NCBI GenBank assembly: GCA_963668615.2
Contig: CAXXCL010000002.1
Coordinates: 124,001-188,000 of the forward strand
Direction: 5' to 3'
DNA: 64,000 nucleotides
Source of the DNA: JAAYPI01 sp963668615
Lineage (GTDB): Bacteria; Bacteroidota; Bacteroidia; Bacteroidales; Paludibacteraceae
Position 1 is the stretch's first letter. Every line of letters starts with the position of its first letter. Shown piece after piece: positions 63,176 to 64,000 of the stretch. The notes beneath the pieces were generated by a model. That model searched no databases. It was not told the DNA's origin and was given only the letters and a program-made list of their open reading frames with translations. The position numbers were made by a program, and so were the translations under genes.

Positions 63176-64000
63176 GGTTGATATTATCACTATTGGTGAC
63201 GAAATTCTAATTGGTCAAATAGTTGATACGAATTCTTCTTTTATGGCAAAAGAACTCAGTAAAATGGGATTCTCTATAGCTCATATGGTATCTGTTGCCG
63301 ACAGAAAAGAAGAAATACAATTAGCTCTTGAAGAGTCTTTTAGTAAATCAAATCTCATTCTCATTACGGGAGGATTAGGTCCGACAAAAGACGATATAAC
63401 AAAAAAAGTTTTGTCCGATTTTTTTGAAATGAATTTGGTGTTCGACCCATCTGTTTTTACTGATGTGGAAAATATTATATCGCATCGAGCCAACGCTATG
63501 AATGATTTGAATAGGCAACAAGCTTATGTGCCTGATGGGTGCACTGTTATTCATAATAAGGTAGGGACAGCTCCTGCTATGTGGTTCGAAAGGGATAATC
63601 ATATTATCATTTCCATGCCCGGAGTTCCTCAGGAAATGAAGTGGCTTATGGAAAATGAAATTTTGGAGCGATTGAAAAATCATTATCAAACGCCTGCTAT
63701 TATTCATGAAAATGTCATTGTATGTGGGTATCCTGAATCTGTTTTAGCAGAAAAAATAGAAGATTGGGAAGATAATCTTCCTGATTTTATTTCCTTGGCA
63801 TATTTACCCAATTTGTCTTTTGTTAAATTACGATTAAGTGGAATTTTAGCTCATAAACAGGAGCTTCAGGAGGTTATGTCTCAACAAATAGAAAAACTGA
63901 CAGCCTTATTGGGCGATGCCATTTTTGCCTACGAAGATACTCCTATGGAAGTTTTGATAGGCAGGTGGTTGAAAGAAAAAAATAAAACTTTGTCAGTCGC
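63159..64000 (+). CDS. cinA: CinA family protein, 3'-truncated by window end
   Basis: ATG 63159 starts MKNQIKVDIITIGDEILIG, the molybdopterin-binding-like CinA N-domain, with ITGGLGPTKDDITK and MPGVPQEM. About 280 codons are visible before the window ends. Family members are about 415 aa with a C-terminal nicotinamide-nucleotide amidase domain, which would begin near the cut. Roles include pyridine nucleotide recycling. Confidence 0.9.
   Translation, partial: MKNQIKVDIITIGDEILIGQIVDTNSSFMAKELSKMGFSIAHMVSVADRKEEIQLALEESFSKSNLILITGGLGPTKDDITKKVLSDFFEMNLVFDPSVFTDVENIISHRANAMNDLNRQQAYVPDGCTVIHNKVGTAPAMWFERDNHIIISMPGVPQEMKWLMENEILERLKNHYQTPAIIHENVIVCGYPESVLAEKIEDWEDNLPDFISLAYLPNLSFVKLRLSGILAHKQELQEVMSQQIEKLTALLGDAIFAYEDTPMEVLIGRWLKEKNKTLSV

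Overview
The window is about 64 kb of a low-GC chromosome from a member of the Bacteroidota, most likely Bacteroidales. Pointers are TonB-dependent receptors with carboxypeptidase-regulatory N-domains, near-consensus TAnnTTTG -7 promoter elements, the coaX / outer-membrane protein / TPR / lptC / CorC-like / PpiD-like gene order, a short ACT-less SerA, and AT-rich leaders with few Shine-Dalgarno sites. No rRNA, tRNA or CRISPR array was seen. Species cannot be named from sequence reading alone.

Layout. 1-2 kb: polyamine genes speA (5' cut) and speB, ending in a bidirectional terminator. 2-6.3 kb (minus): TonB receptor with a His-rich small partner, then a K+/H+ antiporter. 6.3-7.7 kb: a porin gene apparently merged with a small upstream gene by an A8 run, bracketed by two 56-bp near-identical repeats. 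7.7-11.3 kb: fused EtfB-EtfA and ETF:quinone oxidoreductase. 11.6-17.8 kb: two DUF3857 proteins, lrgAB, small genes. 17.9-22.9 kb: ISLAND 1, a single-chain SIR2-APAZ-MID-PIWI Argonaute and a HEPN gene, separated by an attC-like hairpin and headed by a decayed IntI-like integrase. 23.1-33.2 kb: housekeeping genes trxB, lolA-like, flavin reductase, pyrBI, DUF1015-serA-serC, pepT, metallophosphoesterase. 33.4-37.5 kb: ISLAND 2, a His-Xaa-Ser peptide modification operon hxsDBCA, bounded by an attC-like hairpin on one side and an attI-like site plus an IntI-like integrase fragment on the other. 37.6-64 kb: relA/spoT homologue, rarA, tamB, tsaD, an exosortase-family protein, coaX, an envelope operon through ppiD-like, then dsbD, pcrA, TonB receptor, M48 protease and cinA (3' cut).

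The main result is that both accessory islands share one architecture: an IntI-like C-terminal integrase remnant, a shared TAACATCTGTGTAT attI-like sequence, a cassette gene or operon on the same strand, and a long imperfect inverted repeat whose terminal boxes match those at the head of the cassette. This looks like an inverted-integrase integron-like capture system that carried NAD-depleting Argonaute defence (with an HEPN RNase candidate) and a RiPP-type radical SAM pathway. Functions are inferred from motifs; no searches or alignments were run.
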